Assembly: GCA_023399215.1 (NCBI GenBank)
Contig: JAEWQJ010000032.1
Location: forward strand, 1 to 5,120
From: Methanobacteriota archaeon
GTDB taxonomy: Archaea; Halobacteriota; Methanosarcinia; Methanosarcinales; Methanosarcinaceae
Reading direction: 5' to 3'
DNA length: 5,120 nt
Below are positions 4,946-5,120 of this stretch, piece after piece; position 1 is the stretch's first letter, and each line of letters opens with the position of its first letter. The translations under genes were made by a program, and so were the position numbers. The notes below the pieces were generated by a model. That model was given only the letters and a program-made list of their open reading frames with translations. It made no database searches and had not been told where the DNA came from.

Positions 4946-5120
4946 ATGTCCAAAGTGGTTTCAAACTCGACTAAAAATGGGAATGGCAGGCAGAAAGCCT
5001 GTAAATACCTGAATGAGGTAGCTTTATGTAACGCTCTTGAGATGGCAAAGGAGCTGATCTCGGTAATAAATAAAGTTCCTGTCACGGTTTTTCTCTGGAA
5101 GCCGGAGAAGTACTGGCCTG
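4946..5120 (+). CDS. Probable PAS-domain sensory protein, N-terminal part (runs off window)
   Basis: 58 codons are visible, starting MSKVVSNSTKNGNG. Residues 1-20 are polar and basic, 22-44 are a likely helix (LNEVALCNALEMAKELISVI), and VPVTVFLWKPEKYWP follows. The last segment resembles the first strand of the PAS domains found in Methanosarcina sensory kinases, where it usually continues into EFVSENI. On that basis it is probably the N-terminus of a PAS-containing kinase or signalling protein. No transmembrane segment is seen so far, suggesting a cytosolic sensor. The start is supported by GGAGA five bases upstream, and the reading is open to the window edge. The domain call rests on a short stretch and the output domain is unseen, so the function is tentative. 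Confidence 0.65.
   Translation, partial: MSKVVSNSTKNGNGRQKACKYLNEVALCNALEMAKELISVINKVPVTVFLWKPEKYWP

Noticed and set aside
1..5120. tRNA, rRNA, CRISPR array or phage-type gene cluster
   Set aside because: None was found: no regularly spaced repeats with unique spacers, no tRNA-like cloverleaf elements and no structural phage genes.

Overview
The window looks like Methanosarcina chromosome. The main evidence is a mtbC-mtbB pair, the corrinoid protein and methyltransferase for dimethylamine. This is supported by AT-rich intergenic DNA with archaeal TATA-like boxes, GGAGG-type ribosome binding sites and an IS5-type element. I cannot place it to species from sequence alone.

Layout. (1) Minus strand, 1-1200: the dimethylamine methyltransferase unit. 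mtbC (complete, 214 aa) is followed by mtbB, of which only the first 132 residues are inside. A TATA-like box lies about 80 nt upstream of mtbC. (2) 1201-2049: about 850 bases without a confident gene. It holds short, mutually incompatible protein-like readings and small hairpins, and looks like a decayed region. (3) 2050-2670, plus strand: a HAD-superfamily phosphohydrolase. (4) 2718-3542, minus strand, convergent with it: a cytosolic alkaline-phosphatase/phosphodiesterase-fold hydrolase with all expected metal ligands. (5) 3686-4709: a complete but dead insertion sequence of about 1 kb, with imperfect terminal inverted repeats and a minus-strand DDE transposase. The transposase is broken by four frameshifts. 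Two of these are exact tandem duplications of 16 bp and 10 bp, and removing one copy of each restores the reading perfectly. (6) 4946-5120, plus strand: the first 58 codons of a probable PAS-type sensory protein.

How the genes work together: only mtbC and mtbB form an evident pathway unit. MtbB methylates the cobalt of MtbC from dimethylamine, and a separate methylase (MtbA, not here) passes the methyl group to coenzyme M for methanogenesis. The HAD and phosphodiesterase-fold genes are tail-to-tail neighbours with no evident shared pathway.

No wholly new system is visible. The most unusual signals are the run of same-direction frameshifts in the transposase, a hairpin at the IS end that would hide the transposase ribosome binding site in read-through transcripts, and several perfect short tandem duplications across the window.
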